A stretch of 32,493 bases of DNA from Pirellulaceae bacterium (GCA_022448315.1 JAKVCA010000001.1:202147-234639); one strand, 5' to 3'; positions 7,851 to 17,625 are shown, counted from the stretch's first letter. The notes: generated from the sequence alone by a model not told the origin. Numbers and translations: made by a program.

Positions 7851-10800
7851 TCACCTCGAAGGATGCAAGATCGATTTCAGGAGATCTAGTAGGTGCTCGG
7901 GTGACCGACCTTCTTCGGTAAGCCGGAGGTAAGCCGAATGCTCATCAACAATGCGGATTGGCCACTTGCTGGCATTTTTCAGCTGGGCAAGCCGGGGCCC
8001 ATGGCTCGACTTCAAAACGAGAAATGCATCATCCAGGAAGACGGATTCGACTTGCCAGACCGCGGCATCCAAACGTCTTTCGGAAAGGACCAATAATCTC
8101 GAGACAGGCGGAGGTAACGGACCGAAACGATCGAGCATCTCTTCGTGGAGTTGTGCTAGCTGATCGTAGGACTCAACTCGGGTGAGCCGCCGGTATAGGT
8201 CAATTTTTTGGCGAGGTTCGGGAATGTATTCGTCGGGCAGGAAAGCTTCGATGGGAAGATCGATGTCAACATGTAACGCCAGCTTGGCCGGCATTTTCTT
8301 CAAACTACGCACCGCGCTTTCCAGCAACTGACAGTAGAGCTCGTACCCAACCGCAGCGATGTGGCCGCTCTGCTCTGTTCCCAAAAGATTGCCCGCACCG
8401 CGTATCTCGAGGTCCCGCATGGCGATCGCGAAACCGGCTCCCATTTGGCTGTATTCTTCGATTGCTCGAAGTCTTTTTGCCGCTGTAGGATTCACATGCT
8501 TGTGGGAATCAATCAGGAGATAGGCATAGGCTTGGTGCTTATATCTTCCAACACGACCTCGCAATTGATGCATGTCGGCAAGCCCGTATCGATCCGCTTC
8601 ATCGATAAAGATGGTGTTGGCATTGGGGATGTCCAAACCGCTTTCGATAATTGTTGTTGCGAGCAGCACATCAAACTTGTGGTCGATAAAGTCTCGCATC
8701 ACCTTTTCAAGTTTGCCTTCCGGCATCTGGGCATGGCCAACCACGATGCGGGCCTCCGGGACAATTCTTTTCAGCCTATCTTGAACGACCCCAATATCGC
8801 CGACTCGGTTATGAACGAAGTAGATTTGCCCGTTGCGATTGAGTTCTCGAAGAAAAGCATGCCGAATCAGTTCGTCGCTCCAACGTGTGACGCGTGTTTC
8901 GACATTGAGTCGGTCCTCCGGAGGTGACTCAAGGTTGGAGATATCTCGGACGCCCACCAATGACATATGTAATGTCCTGGGGATGGGAGTAGCGCTGAGT
9001 GTGAGGACGTCCACATTATTTCGAGCGGACTTCAAACGCTCTTTGATCTCGACGCCGAATCGTTGTTCTTCATCAACAATCACCAAACCTAGGTTGAAGA
9101 ACGAAACATCTTTGGAGGCGAGACGGTGGGTACCGACCACGATGTCGACGCGGCCGGACTTTAATTCCGCCACCACTTTTTTTTGCTCTTGGGTCGTGCC
9201 AAAGCGGCTGAGCTTTGCGATTTCCAATGGAAACTCGGCCATTCGCTCTTTGAACGTTCGATAATGTTGTTCGGCCAACACGGTGGTGGGGACCAACACG
9301 GCAACCTGGTAGCCATTTTCCACGGCTTTGAACGCCGCGCGCATCGCGACTTCGGTTTTACCGAAACCCACATCACCGCAAATCAGTCGATCCATGGGCC
9401 GAGCAGTTTGCATGTCGGTCTTGGACGCCTCGATGGCATGCAGTTGGTCTGTTGTTTCGTTGTATGGAAAGGCGTTTTCGAATTCGTATTGCCACTGAGT
9501 GTCACCTGCAAAGGCGATTCCAGGACGACTCATTCTTTCTGCTGTCAGGTGCAGCATGTCTGCTGCCATGTCCGTCACCGCCTGTTCTGCCGCCTTTTTC
9601 TGTCGAATCCATGTTTTTCCGCCGATCTGTCCCAACCGAGGTCGGGTTTTGGTTCCGCCAATGTATTTCTGGATCAGATCGATACGGGTGACAGGGACAA
9701 AGACTTTCGTTCCTTTGGCAAACTCAAGCTCGAGGTGCTCTTCGGCGTAGCCCTGTTTGGTAATGATTTTGAGACCGCGATAACGGGCAATGCCATGTGC
9801 GAGATGAACGACGAGATCACCTTGTCGCAAATCCAGAAAACTATCGATGGCTTTCCCAAGACGGCGCTTGGGTAGCCGCCGCAATTCGCCGCGGTGAAAG
9901 AGCTGATCACATCCGATCACGGTTACATTTTCACGAAGCAGTCGAAATCCGCGATGAACGCAACCAACCGAGAGTTTGAGTCTTCCCTGAGTTGCAACCT
10001 GAGTGGTTTGGAGAATCTCATGGACTCGTTCAACTTCACCGTCGGTACGCGCGACGACATGCACATCACCCTGTTCACCAACTCGGTCAAGACGACTTCG
10101 AAGCTCATCAAGATCACCCTGAAACTGTTCGACCGATTCGGTATTCAGACGACACGTCACACCCAGCGACCCGGCCGTCAAATCCGAGATCGTCAGTGTG
10201 GCGAATTGACTCAAGCTCTGCCGAACGATGTCCAGTCCGTGAAGCGTCTCAGGTGTCTCCGTCAGACTGAGAAGGTGAGCCCCTTGCTCATCGATTCTTT
10301 GGGGTTCGTGCCATGCAATCCAGGAATCGGATGGAAGACAGGAGGATAGGTGGTCGTCGAGAACGTAGCGGTTTGAGAGGACGGTCAATTCGGTCTCGTC
10401 GAGATTTAGAACGGTCCTTTGTGATTGAACATCGAATTGTCGAATGGACTCAATTTCGTCATCGAACAACTCGATCCGAATCGGCCGGTGCCAGTCGTAA
10501 GCAAAAACATCAACGATCCCACCACGGATCGAAAACTCACCTGGTAGTTCCACGGCGCTGGTATGGTGAAATCCGTTTTCAACCAGCCAGGCGGGAAAGG
10601 ATTCGATGTCCAAAGAGTCGCCGATCCGAAAACGCTTGGACGTTCCAAGCAACGTTTCAGCAGAAGGTGATTTCTGCATGAGCGCTTGGATGCACGTGAC
10701 CAGAATGGCGTCCGAATCTCCTCTTAAGAGTTGTTTCAAGACTCGGATCCGAGAGCCGTAGGCTTCATCCAACGCGAATTCCCGTTGGTTGGTCGCTTGC

Positions 10801-11204
10801 GAAGGGGGAAAACGCGAAACGGTTGCGGCCGTGAACGTCTGTAAGTCGTCCGCGAGATCATCCATGAGTTCCGCATCTGCCATGACCAGAACCGTTGGTC
10901 CTTTGCCCCCCGCTTTGCGGTGTCTCGAAATCCCAGCAGTTACGAGTGCGCAACCTGACCCGTAAACGCCGTCGAAGGTTGCAGGTTGTCCCTGATCCAA
11001 GGCACTCAACGCCTCAGAAAATCCTTCATGGTCAGCGAGTTGTATGTCTAGAGATCGAAGACGATCTGCAGCTTTAGCTAACGGCAATCCAGAGGCCATG
11101 TGCCGCATCCAAACCAGGGGCTCAGCATCGCTATCGAAACAATGCAATAAAGGGGACCCCATGTCGGGGCAATCGGAGGGGGCTGAGATTTTTAAAGCGC
11201 TCAA
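7851..11204 (-). CDS. mfd: Transcription-repair coupling factor Mfd
   Basis: A 1117-residue Mfd, close to the usual ~1150. It displaces RNA polymerase stalled at DNA lesions and recruits UvrA. The N-terminal UvrB-homology region (about residues 20-330), the RNA-polymerase interaction domain (about 460-520, QGDLVVHLAHGIARYRG) and the SF2 translocase follow in order. Walker A GDVGFGKTE is at 610-618, DEEQ at 711-714, and LTLSATPIPRTL, the ATTIIESGLDIPN and QLRGRVGR motifs and the TRG region are all present; the C-terminal D7 domain begins LPIEAFLPDEYIP. The longest frame starts with TTG at 11204, without a clear Shine-Dalgarno; an ATG at 11162 would shorten it by 14 residues. It is co-directional with the larE operon upstream (176-base gap) and the isomerase downstream. 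Confidence 0.97.
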   Translation of the reverse strand: MSALKISAPSDCPDMGSPLLHCFDSDAEPLVWMRHMASGLPLAKAADRLRSLDIQLADHEGFSEALSALDQGQPATFDGVYGSGCALVTAGISRHRKAGGKGPTVLVMADAELMDDLADDLQTFTAATVSRFPPSQATNQREFALDEAYGSRIRVLKQLLRGDSDAILVTCIQALMQKSPSAETLLGTSKRFRIGDSLDIESFPAWLVENGFHHTSAVELPGEFSIRGGIVDVFAYDWHRPIRIELFDDEIESIRQFDVQSQRTVLNLDETELTVLSNRYVLDDHLSSCLPSDSWIAWHEPQRIDEQGAHLLSLTETPETLHGLDIVRQSLSQFATLTISDLTAGSLGVTCRLNTESVEQFQGDLDELRSRLDRVGEQGDVHVVARTDGEVERVHEILQTTQVATQGRLKLSVGCVHRGFRLLRENVTVIGCDQLFHRGELRRLPKRRLGKAIDSFLDLRQGDLVVHLAHGIARYRGLKIITKQGYAEEHLELEFAKGTKVFVPVTRIDLIQKYIGGTKTRPRLGQIGGKTWIRQKKAAEQAVTDMAADMLHLTAERMSRPGIAFAGDTQWQYEFENAFPYNETTDQLHAIEASKTDMQTARPMDRLICGDVGFGKTEVAMRAAFKAVENGYQVAVLVPTTVLAEQHYRTFKERMAEFPLEIAKLSRFGTTQEQKKVVAELKSGRVDIVVGTHRLASKDVSFFNLGLVIVDEEQRFGVEIKERLKSARNNVDVLTLSATPIPRTLHMSLVGVRDISNLESPPEDRLNVETRVTRWSDELIRHAFLRELNRNGQIYFVHNRVGDIGVVQDRLKRIVPEARIVVGHAQMPEGKLEKVMRDFIDHKFDVLLATTIIESGLDIPNANTIFIDEADRYGLADMHQLRGRVGRYKHQAYAYLLIDSHKHVNPTAAKRLRAIEEYSQMGAGFAIAMRDLEIRGAGNLLGTEQSGHIAAVGYELYCQLLESAVRSLKKMPAKLALHVDIDLPIEAFLPDEYIPEPRQKIDLYRRLTRVESYDQLAQLHEEMLDRFGPLPPPVSRLLVLSERRLDAAVWQVESVFLDDAFLVLKSSHGPRLAQLKNASKWPIRIVDEHSAYLRLTEEGRSPEHLLDLLKSILHPSR

Positions 11205-11380
11205 TGGAGACCGCTGACTTTTCCAATCTCAAGCCGTTCATCCCACTGTAGCGCTTTCATCTCACAGGCAAAACCCGGTATCTGGAGATTCCCCGGTCAA
11301 GCGGACGGGATACAGGAATCTGCAAATCGTGGGTTCGGAACCCATAGAAACCGAGTGTGGTGAGCTGCACAAGATTCAAG

Positions 11381-12259
11381 TCAGCGACCAACGACCTTTG
11401 CCAAGTACTCCTTAAAGACTTGTCCAAGGGTGGTCAGGTTCTGAGTCGAAGGGATCAGTGCGAGTGGTGTGAAGGTGGAGGGTCGCGTCCGCATATCCGC
11501 GGGTACCGGCCAGAGTGTCAGGCCCTGCTCCTCGGAGAGACGCATGGCTCTGGGGAGATGCCAGGCGGAGGTCACCAAGGCGATTCGGGGTGATTGGTCG
11601 CCAATCAGTGCCCGTAGATTTTTCATCTCTTCCGAAGTATTACGCCCATCGATCAGGACAAGATCCTTATCGGGAATGTTGAGGTCCAACATGATTTGCC
11701 GCGTGATCTGGCCCTGATCGGGAACATCGGGATGGCTCAGGCTTTTGATGCGGGAACCGGTGCAGATGACTTTCTCGGCTTTACCGGTCGAGTACATTCG
11801 AGCGGCGAGCATGACACGATCGCCGCTGGCACCGAGTTGTTCCATGCCATTGAATCCATAGGACGTCCCTCCGCCTAAAATGACCACGTAGTCAAACTTT
11901 CCCTCATAGCTCTCCGGTGTAATTGTGAGATAAGGCGCTTCAAGTGAGCGAACGGCAAGCCCGCTGATCATTCCGTTTCCCGCGACCGTGTAGAGGAGCC
12001 AGACACAGAAAATAGCCAACGTGGCCGAGCGGTCACGACGGCGTTGAATCATCAGAACGGTTCCCGTCAGAGCACACCAGAACAGTCCCTCGGGCGAAGC
12101 GAAGCGTGTCAGTGTTTTCTCCAAGGCGATTTTGCCACCGGTAAAAAACATGACAATCGAGAAAAAGACGGGGAAGGTGGCCATGCCTAGCAGCATTCGG
12201 AGACACGCCGATCGCAACGGTGCCGCGTTAGTGCTTTCTTTGCTGCCATGCTCGTTCAT
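11381..12259 (-). CDS. YdcF-like DUF218 membrane protein
   Basis: A 292-residue protein with three N-terminal transmembrane segments (about residues 22-42, 55-72 and 79-98) followed by a DUF218/YdcF domain (about 124-285). Domain landmarks are YVVILGGG (125-131), the GDRVMLAARMY helix, KVICTGSR, a DGRNTSEEMKN segment that carries the conserved acidic residues, and LVTSAWHLPRAM (228-239). Relatives include ElyC/SanA-type proteins linked to envelope maintenance; their chemistry is not settled. The ATG overlaps the larE stop as ATGA (12256-12259), so the two are translationally coupled. It is the last gene of a three-gene operon. No terminator was seen before mfd. Confidence 0.88.
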   Translation of the reverse strand: MNEHGSKESTNAAPLRSACLRMLLGMATFPVFFSIVMFFTGGKIALEKTLTRFASPEGLFWCALTGTVLMIQRRRDRSATLAIFCVWLLYTVAGNGMISGLAVRSLEAPYLTITPESYEGKFDYVVILGGGTSYGFNGMEQLGASGDRVMLAARMYSTGKAEKVICTGSRIKSLSHPDVPDQGQITRQIMLDLNIPDKDLVLIDGRNTSEEMKNLRALIGDQSPRIALVTSAWHLPRAMRLSEEQGLTLWPVPADMRTRPSTFTPLALIPSTQNLTTLGQVFKEYLAKVVGR

Positions 12260-13113
12260 GACGGGCTCTTTGTAATTTGGACTAGCGAATTTAAGCTTCC
12301 GGATCGAAAACCGACCAGATCCAAGGTGACGAATCGAAATCCAAGGTCTCGAAATCGGTTTGCAATTTTCTTGTCTTCGGCGAGGGTCGCGAACCGAGAG
12401 ACTTCCCCCTGAGGGATCTCAATTCGAGCGAGATCACCTGCGTGATATCTGACCCGGAGTTCTCGAAAGCCAAGGGACCTAAGATAGGTTTCCGCCTGAT
12501 CGACCATCCTCAAGCGTTCGGGCGTTACCGATTCCCCGTAAGCAATGCGACTGGAGAGGCATGGTGTTGCAGGCTTGTCCCAGACGCTTAGATTCCACTG
12601 CTTCGCGAGCTGGCGGACGTTTTGTTTGTTTAACCCGGCTTCAACCAAGGGACTGACCACTCGAAGTTCCCGCGCGGCTTCAAGGCCCGGTCGATAGTCG
12701 CCAAGATCATCCGTATTGGTTCCGTTGGCAATCGTCGTATGCGGAAACTCACGAACAAATTCTTTCAAAGCAAGGTAGAGGCCCTGTTTGCAATAGTAGC
12801 ATCGACGCTCATCATTTTTGAGGTATCTCGGATCTTCCATCTCCGAGGTGTGAATCAAGTGGAAATCAATGCCAATCTCTTCGGCTAACGTCTTGGCGGA
12901 TTCGACTTCCCCCGTCGCGACACTCGGGCTGACTGCCATGACTGCTTTGGCTCTTTCACCGAGCACAAGTGCTGCAATTTTGGCAACGACCGCACTATCG
13001 ACGCCACCGGAGTACGCGACCACGCAATGCTGCATGCTCTTCATGAAATCAACCAAACGATTGATTTTTTCTGGTAACACAATCGGAATCGTAGAAGAAG
13101 TCTCAGGGTTCAT
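12256..13113 (-). CDS. larE: LarE-type ATP-dependent sacrificial sulfur transferase
   Basis: A 285-residue PP-loop ATP pyrophosphatase of the LarE family. LarE adenylates the cofactor precursor P2CMN and gives sulfur from its own cysteine in making the nickel-pincer nucleotide of lactate racemase LarA. The PP loop SGGVDS is at residues 35-40. The conserved KPATPCLSSRIAYG segment carries C185, equivalent to the sacrificial cysteine of Lactobacillus LarE. A second conserved motif, RRCYYC (C105, C108), is also present; some LarE proteins use several cysteines for a 4Fe-4S cluster instead, and I cannot decide which mode applies. Its start overlaps the preceding gene by 11 bases and its stop overlaps the YdcF-like gene. 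No larA, larB or larC lies in this window. Confidence 0.92.
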   Translation of the reverse strand: MNPETSSTIPIVLPEKINRLVDFMKSMQHCVVAYSGGVDSAVVAKIAALVLGERAKAVMAVSPSVATGEVESAKTLAEEIGIDFHLIHTSEMEDPRYLKNDERRCYYCKQGLYLALKEFVREFPHTTIANGTNTDDLGDYRPGLEAARELRVVSPLVEAGLNKQNVRQLAKQWNLSVWDKPATPCLSSRIAYGESVTPERLRMVDQAETYLRSLGFRELRVRYHAGDLARIEIPQGEVSRFATLAEDKKIANRFRDLGFRFVTLDLVGFRSGSLNSLVQITKSPS

Positions 13114-13624
13114 ATCTTTGAAATCGAACGTCTTTAAGAGTATTTACCAGTTGGTTTGCATCGAGTTGACTGGCGTTGAGCCGGACGGGTTCAGAATATC
13201 CGGTTGCATAGAGCAGCAAGGCAGGCAATCGACTGATTGATTTCGACTTCATCCACTCCTGGACGTCTCGCGATTCGCTGTTGACGGGTAGAGCCAGTGT
13301 TGCCAATCGTAGGCGATTGAATTCTTCGCGTACTTCGGGTTTCTGAAATAGCGTAAGTGGTTGCGTGGCATCTCCCAGATCCTGCTCCAGCAGGACAAGG
13401 ACCGCAAACCTCCGTCCTTGTTCGTCGTATGTTTGAACTTGTGGCAATGTCGTTTTCTGCCAGTGTATCTCCCGATTGGGCAGGACGAAATTGAAAATCA
13501 TGATCTGATAAATGGCAGCTAAACTGGTAACGACCACGAGAAAAACAATCACCTTACGCAGATTGCCTTTGATGTCTTGAGTTTCCGTGTTCTCATCTAG
13601 CGATGATTGGTCTTCTGAATTCAC
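13103..13624 (-). CDS. Membrane-anchored thioredoxin-like protein without CxxC
   Basis: A 173-residue protein from a GTG start at 13624, with GAGGG 6 bases upstream. The open frame extends to an ATG at 13762, but those 46 codons look non-protein-like, and a TATTAT (13645-13650) just before the GTG could be its -10. A single transmembrane helix lies at about residues 24-46, with the rest predicted outside. The C-terminal part has the outline of a thioredoxin-like fold: RRFAVLVLLEQ as the central strand, LALPVN, then the WMKSKSISRLPALLLYATG stretch containing the cis-proline (RLP). No CxxC is present, so it cannot do ordinary disulfide chemistry. It overlaps larE by 11 bases and leads the operon, hinting at a joint function with LarE; that is inference. 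Confidence 0.72.
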   Translation of the reverse strand: MNSEDQSSLDENTETQDIKGNLRKVIVFLVVVTSLAAIYQIMIFNFVLPNREIHWQKTTLPQVQTYDEQGRRFAVLVLLEQDLGDATQPLTLFQKPEVREEFNRLRLATLALPVNSESRDVQEWMKSKSISRLPALLLYATGYSEPVRLNASQLDANQLVNTLKDVRFQRYEP

Positions 13625-14011
13625 TTGATCCCTCACCGGAAGTGATAATAAAAACTTGATTCCAACCCTGTACGAATCGTCTGCCGCGCCACGACAGACT
13701 ATCTCATCGTTGCTCCGGGTGTCAGAGGACTTGCAGCGTTCACCACGTTTCAGGATAACCATGAAGTGGAGAGCCCGGAAAATAAAATCCTTCGCACCTT
13801 ATCAAGACGACCGACCCTTTGAGGTGCCGGCTCATTGAAAAAGTAAAAGATGATCGCAGTGATTGAGACGGGGTTTGCTCAACGACCATTGGGAGGACTC
13901 TGGCACTAAGCCGCATTTCGGCAAATATTCCGGTCATCGAACATGATGTGGCTTCATGCTGTCAGTTATGCGAAATCACCCTTCAACCCGCCTGCTTGAA
14001 AACCGTAGAAC
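13625..14011. other. Divergent intergenic region, larE operon / miaE
   Basis: These 387 bases lie between the GTG start of the thioredoxin-like gene and the ATG of miaE. Apart from the possible TATTAT for the minus-strand operon, I saw no clear promoter, repeat or RNA fold. Two short open frames (13656-13838 plus, 13740-13937 minus) have no Shine-Dalgarno and no protein-like pattern. Confidence 0.5.
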
Positions 14012-14587
14012 ATGCTCAATCTTAAATCACCAACCTCCGAGCGATGGCTCAAGCAAGTCGACGAGCAACTGGACGAAATTTTGATCGACCACGCACACTG
14101 CGAAAAAAAGGCGGCCGGCTGCGCGATGAACCTGATTTTCGCCTACGTAGAAAATCAGGAGCTATGTCGCGAAATGACGGTGATTGTGAACGAGGAGTTG
14201 GACCACTTTCACCAAGTGTTGGAGATCCTGAAAAAGCGGAATGTAGAATTCTGTCGTCAAAAACCAAGTACTTACGGACGACAACTGAATGATCTGGTCC
14301 GCAAGTTTGAGCCGTTCAAGGCCGTTGATCGGTTACTCATCGCGGGGATTATCGAAGCACGATCCTGCGAAAGGTTTGATCTTTTGCGTCGGCACGTCGA
14401 TGATCCAGAATTGGCCGAGTTCTATGACAGTTTGTTTGAGTCGGAGGCAAGACATTACTCAACATACGTCCGTCTGGCCAAGTTGTTTCGGCCTGAAGAT
14501 GAAGTCAAAACGCGATTCCATGAACTCCTAGAGGAAGAGGCTGAGATTCTGGCCAAAGGCGATCCCGTCGCCAGGATGCATAGTTAG
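14012..14587 (+). CDS. miaE: tRNA-(ms2io6A37) hydroxylase MiaE
   Basis: A 191-residue ferritin-like diiron monooxygenase. MiaE hydroxylates the isopentenyl side chain of ms2i6A37 in tRNAs reading UNN codons, using O2. Iron ligands are visible: E31 (HAHCEKKAAG), E62 and H65 (the EELDHF ExxH), E115 (EARSCERF), E145 and H148 (ESEARHY), an arrangement matching the four-helix bundle. The length fits the family (about 190-270). No strong Shine-Dalgarno precedes the ATG. It converges with the giant cytochrome gene, with only 11 bases between the stop codons. Presence of the enzyme implies miaA and miaB elsewhere and at least partly aerobic growth. Confidence 0.95.
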   Translation: MLNLKSPTSERWLKQVDEQLDEILIDHAHCEKKAAGCAMNLIFAYVENQELCREMTVIVNEELDHFHQVLEILKKRNVEFCRQKPSTYGRQLNDLVRKFEPFKAVDRLLIAGIIEARSCERFDLLRRHVDDPELAEFYDSLFESEARHYSTYVRLAKLFRPEDEVKTRFHELLEEEAEILAKGDPVARMHS

Positions 14588-14598
14588 AGGGAAGAGGC

Positions 14599-17500
14599 CT
14601 ATTCGCTTTCCCATTCACCGGACATCAAAAAGGCCAATAGATCCTGCATTGCTTCGACGGGAATATCACGTTCTAAGCCTTCCGGCATAAGGGACATGCC
14701 CGTACTGCTCAACCCGGTGATGTCTGTCCGCAAGATGACTTCTTTTTTATCCTCTCCTTGTTGAAGCGTAATGCTATTCGCCGTTTCATCAGAGATCATT
14801 CCCGCTACCTGTCGACCATCAACGGTTTCAATAATGTAAGACAGATAAAGTGGATTGATCTCTCGGTTGGGATCCAAAACGTTGGTGAGAATCGCTGCGC
14901 TACCGCGATTTCTCATACCTGCAATCGAGGGTCCGATCGGATGGCCCATGGAACCGAGTTGGTGGCAATTCGCGCAACGCTCTGCAAATACCTTTTTACC
15001 CCGGGCAACCGAGCCTCCTTCCTCCAGTGCGACCCCGTACTGCTCGACAACTTTGGTACGGTCTGATTCGGCCATCAGCACCTGGCCTGCCAGTTTCTGT
15101 ATCGCTGGATTGGGATGCTGGAGCAACCAACGGATTTGAGCCGTTTGAAAATCGGAGGGTTTTATTTTGGATTCCTCCAGAGCAGAAAGCACGTCAAGTG
15201 TCCACGTTGGACGCGTTAACAAACCGTCCACGGCGTATTCGCGAAGAGTCGGTGATAGTGACGTCCAATGATCGACAAGAAGCATCGCCACCTGACTTTC
15301 TTTCGTGAAAGAGAGCAATGCACTCAGTGCCTGACTCTGGATTTCAGGAGGTGACGCGGGATCCAGACAATCTAAAAGCAGTGGCCCGACTTCAGAAAAG
15401 GGGCCAAGCCTCAGTCTCTCAATCTCTGGCAGGCGACGGGATATCGGCAGACTTGTATCGACCGCATCGCGTTTGGCTTTAGCAATCGCGAGTTCCATAC
15501 GCTCCTTGGCGTCATTGCCCACGGACGCCTGAAGTTCCGCATGCCATGGATGAGTGGACTCAACGGTAAACGAAGCCATCAAGATAGGGTGGCGAGGGTC
15601 ATCCGAGTCGATTTCCCGAAACCACGACAAGATTGAAATCAGATCACCGCCACGCCGTTGACGCAAAATCTGTTTTGCCAAAGTCGCCAACCACGCTTTT
15701 CCTTCAGTGGTTTGTCGGACCCGAGCATCGCTCAGCAATGCGTCAAAGACAGATGCTGCGCCTTGACCAAGGGCTGAACCGACCGCAGTTCGAGCGGTCG
15801 GATCGTCATAGTCTTGAATTGCAATATCGACTAACGCGGCTTCTACCGAAGGTCCCTGCTGATCGCCAAGTGAAAATGCGAGCTGTGTTCTGACATTGAC
15901 GTTGGCATCCTTCGAAAGGGAAAGCTGTTTTCTACGAAGTGACAAGGTCGGATTCTCAAGGGATTCGCACCAGCGTAACGCCCATTTGCGGACCATCGGA
16001 TGGGGATGATCCAGGCCCGCCATCAAAGTCGTTTCGTCCAGCGCGTTCTGTCCGTGGAGAACAGACAGAGCCTGAACCCACCCCTCAGCAAACTTTTTTC
16101 CGCTCAGATTTTTTCGGACAAGCGAAGCAGTCATGGGATCCTTTCGTTCCCACAGCAGCCGGTTCGCCGTCATGCGGTGCCACTCATTTTCATGAAACAG
16201 GGACTCAACCAGATCAGACGTGGTAGCTGATTGCAGGCGCGGCATTTTGGGTTGATGAAAGCTGTCGCTCACCAAGCGGTAGATCCGGCCGCGGTTACGA
16301 CCACTGTCGAGATCAAGGTGTTTTTTGATCAAGGGTGGAAGACTCGCCGGGTGTTCAATCACTTCGCGATACATGTCGAGAATGTAAAGAGATCCATCGG
16401 GTGCATTTGAGAACTGTACGGGTCGAAACCAGATATCTTTGGACCTCACCAGTTCTGTTTCGGTGTCCACTCGGTCGCCCCGATAGGACGTGCCGTGTCG
16501 TTGAAGTTCCTTTCGATGGATGAGATTACTGCCCACATCACCAATGATTGCCCAAGATGATTCAGTCTTTGGCCACCCATTGCCCTCAAAAATGGTGACG
16601 CCAGTCGCGCCGGTAAAGTAGCCCGCCGGCGTACCTCCGCCCTCAACCGGACCCGGAACGATCCCCTGTTTCCGCAGACGGGTACGGACAATGCGCCAGG
16701 GTTCGATAGGGCTCGCGCGAAACACGTCGGCTTGCGGCCCATCAGAAGCAATGCTGGTTCGGGGGCCGGGCGCCGCGAGGTAGGGGTTGTTTAAAAGGTA
16801 ACGATCTTCGAAATGGACAAACTGGAGATGGTTGCTATTAGAACAAACAAATTTCTCACCCCATCGATTAAAGTCCATGCCATGTTGACCGCCCCCGCTC
16901 GTTGCTGCGACGGCCAAGGTTTGTGGGTCAAACGCGAAGTCTCGCCCCCGGAGCACAAGGGGTTTGCCAGTGTCTGACTCCGGCCGAGTCAAAGTTGCTC
17001 CACTCGAGCTTGTTGCTCCGTGGATACGATGGTCAAGTCCCCAGTGAAGCGAGTTCATCAGGCCTTGGACATTGCCACGCCCAAAGCCTGTCAAAGCGAT
17101 TCGGGATTCGTCAGCTTTAAAGTCGCCATCATGATCTTTGAGGTAGATCAGGTGGGGAGGTGCACCTACAAACACGCCATCGTCAAAACAGGTAATGGCA
17201 ACGGGCCAAGATAATTGCTCAGCAAAAAGATGGGCCTTATCAAATACGCCATCTTCGTTGGTATCCAGAAGGACCCGGATGCGTCCGAGGTTTTCATCCG
17301 GGTGTTCGGAATAATCACGCATTTCCACGACATAAAGTCGACCATCCCCGTCAAATGCCATGGCGACCGGGTCTGTAACCAACGGTTCGGCGGCGACTTG
17401 TTCGATCCGATATCCAGCAAGGACATCGAAGGAAGCTAACGCATCGTTGGGGGCAAGCGGACGAATGCGAGGGAGTTCCGATGCATAGTCTCGATCCAAC

Positions 17501-17625
17501 GAGTCTTCTTGAGCGGAGACAGAAGTACCTGCGACGAAAACTAAAAACCCATTCAGAAGGACGATCGTCGAGACAATTTTCTCAAGCATTCTCTCTCGGC
17601 GAGTCCAAGAAGTTAAAAACGGCAT
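14599..17625 (-). CDS. PVC-type propeller/HEAT/cytochrome c protein
   Basis: A 1008-residue exported haem protein of a type common in Planctomycetes. A signal peptide runs from about residue 13 to 39 (ending GTSVSAQ). A beta-propeller like the membrane-bound dehydrogenase domain covers about 45-450 (VAMAFDGDGRLYVVEMRDYSEHP, DRIHGA-type and LYILDMYREVIEHP motifs). Helical HEAT-like repeats cover about 470-870. A C-terminal monohaem cytochrome c domain carries CANCH at C884-C887-H888 and ends with the family signature LMPEGLERDIPVEAMQDLLAFL. The probable role is periplasmic oxidation of a sugar-like substrate with electron transfer through the haem; the substrate is unknown. The ATG at 17625 lacks a Shine-Dalgarno; an ATG at 17589 (residue 13) would begin exactly at the signal peptide and may be the true start. 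Confidence 0.93.
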   Translation of the reverse strand: MPFLTSWTRRERMLEKIVSTIVLLNGFLVFVAGTSVSAQEDSLDRDYASELPRIRPLAPNDALASFDVLAGYRIEQVAAEPLVTDPVAMAFDGDGRLYVVEMRDYSEHPDENLGRIRVLLDTNEDGVFDKAHLFAEQLSWPVAITCFDDGVFVGAPPHLIYLKDHDGDFKADESRIALTGFGRGNVQGLMNSLHWGLDHRIHGATSSSGATLTRPESDTGKPLVLRGRDFAFDPQTLAVAATSGGGQHGMDFNRWGEKFVCSNSNHLQFVHFEDRYLLNNPYLAAPGPRTSIASDGPQADVFRASPIEPWRIVRTRLRKQGIVPGPVEGGGTPAGYFTGATGVTIFEGNGWPKTESSWAIIGDVGSNLIHRKELQRHGTSYRGDRVDTETELVRSKDIWFRPVQFSNAPDGSLYILDMYREVIEHPASLPPLIKKHLDLDSGRNRGRIYRLVSDSFHQPKMPRLQSATTSDLVESLFHENEWHRMTANRLLWERKDPMTASLVRKNLSGKKFAEGWVQALSVLHGQNALDETTLMAGLDHPHPMVRKWALRWCESLENPTLSLRRKQLSLSKDANVNVRTQLAFSLGDQQGPSVEAALVDIAIQDYDDPTARTAVGSALGQGAASVFDALLSDARVRQTTEGKAWLATLAKQILRQRRGGDLISILSWFREIDSDDPRHPILMASFTVESTHPWHAELQASVGNDAKERMELAIAKAKRDAVDTSLPISRRLPEIERLRLGPFSEVGPLLLDCLDPASPPEIQSQALSALLSFTKESQVAMLLVDHWTSLSPTLREYAVDGLLTRPTWTLDVLSALEESKIKPSDFQTAQIRWLLQHPNPAIQKLAGQVLMAESDRTKVVEQYGVALEEGGSVARGKKVFAERCANCHQLGSMGHPIGPSIAGMRNRGSAAILTNVLDPNREINPLYLSYIIETVDGRQVAGMISDETANSITLQQGEDKKEVILRTDITGLSSTGMSLMPEGLERDIPVEAMQDLLAFLMSGEWESE

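Noticed and set aside
8361-9875. Long plus-strand frames (188 and 230 codons)
   Set aside because: Antisense shadows of mfd, whose motifs are complete on the other strand.
11330-11344. Palindrome TGGGTTCGGAACCCA between mfd and the YdcF-like gene
   Set aside because: Short, with no T tract and no second copy; could be chance.
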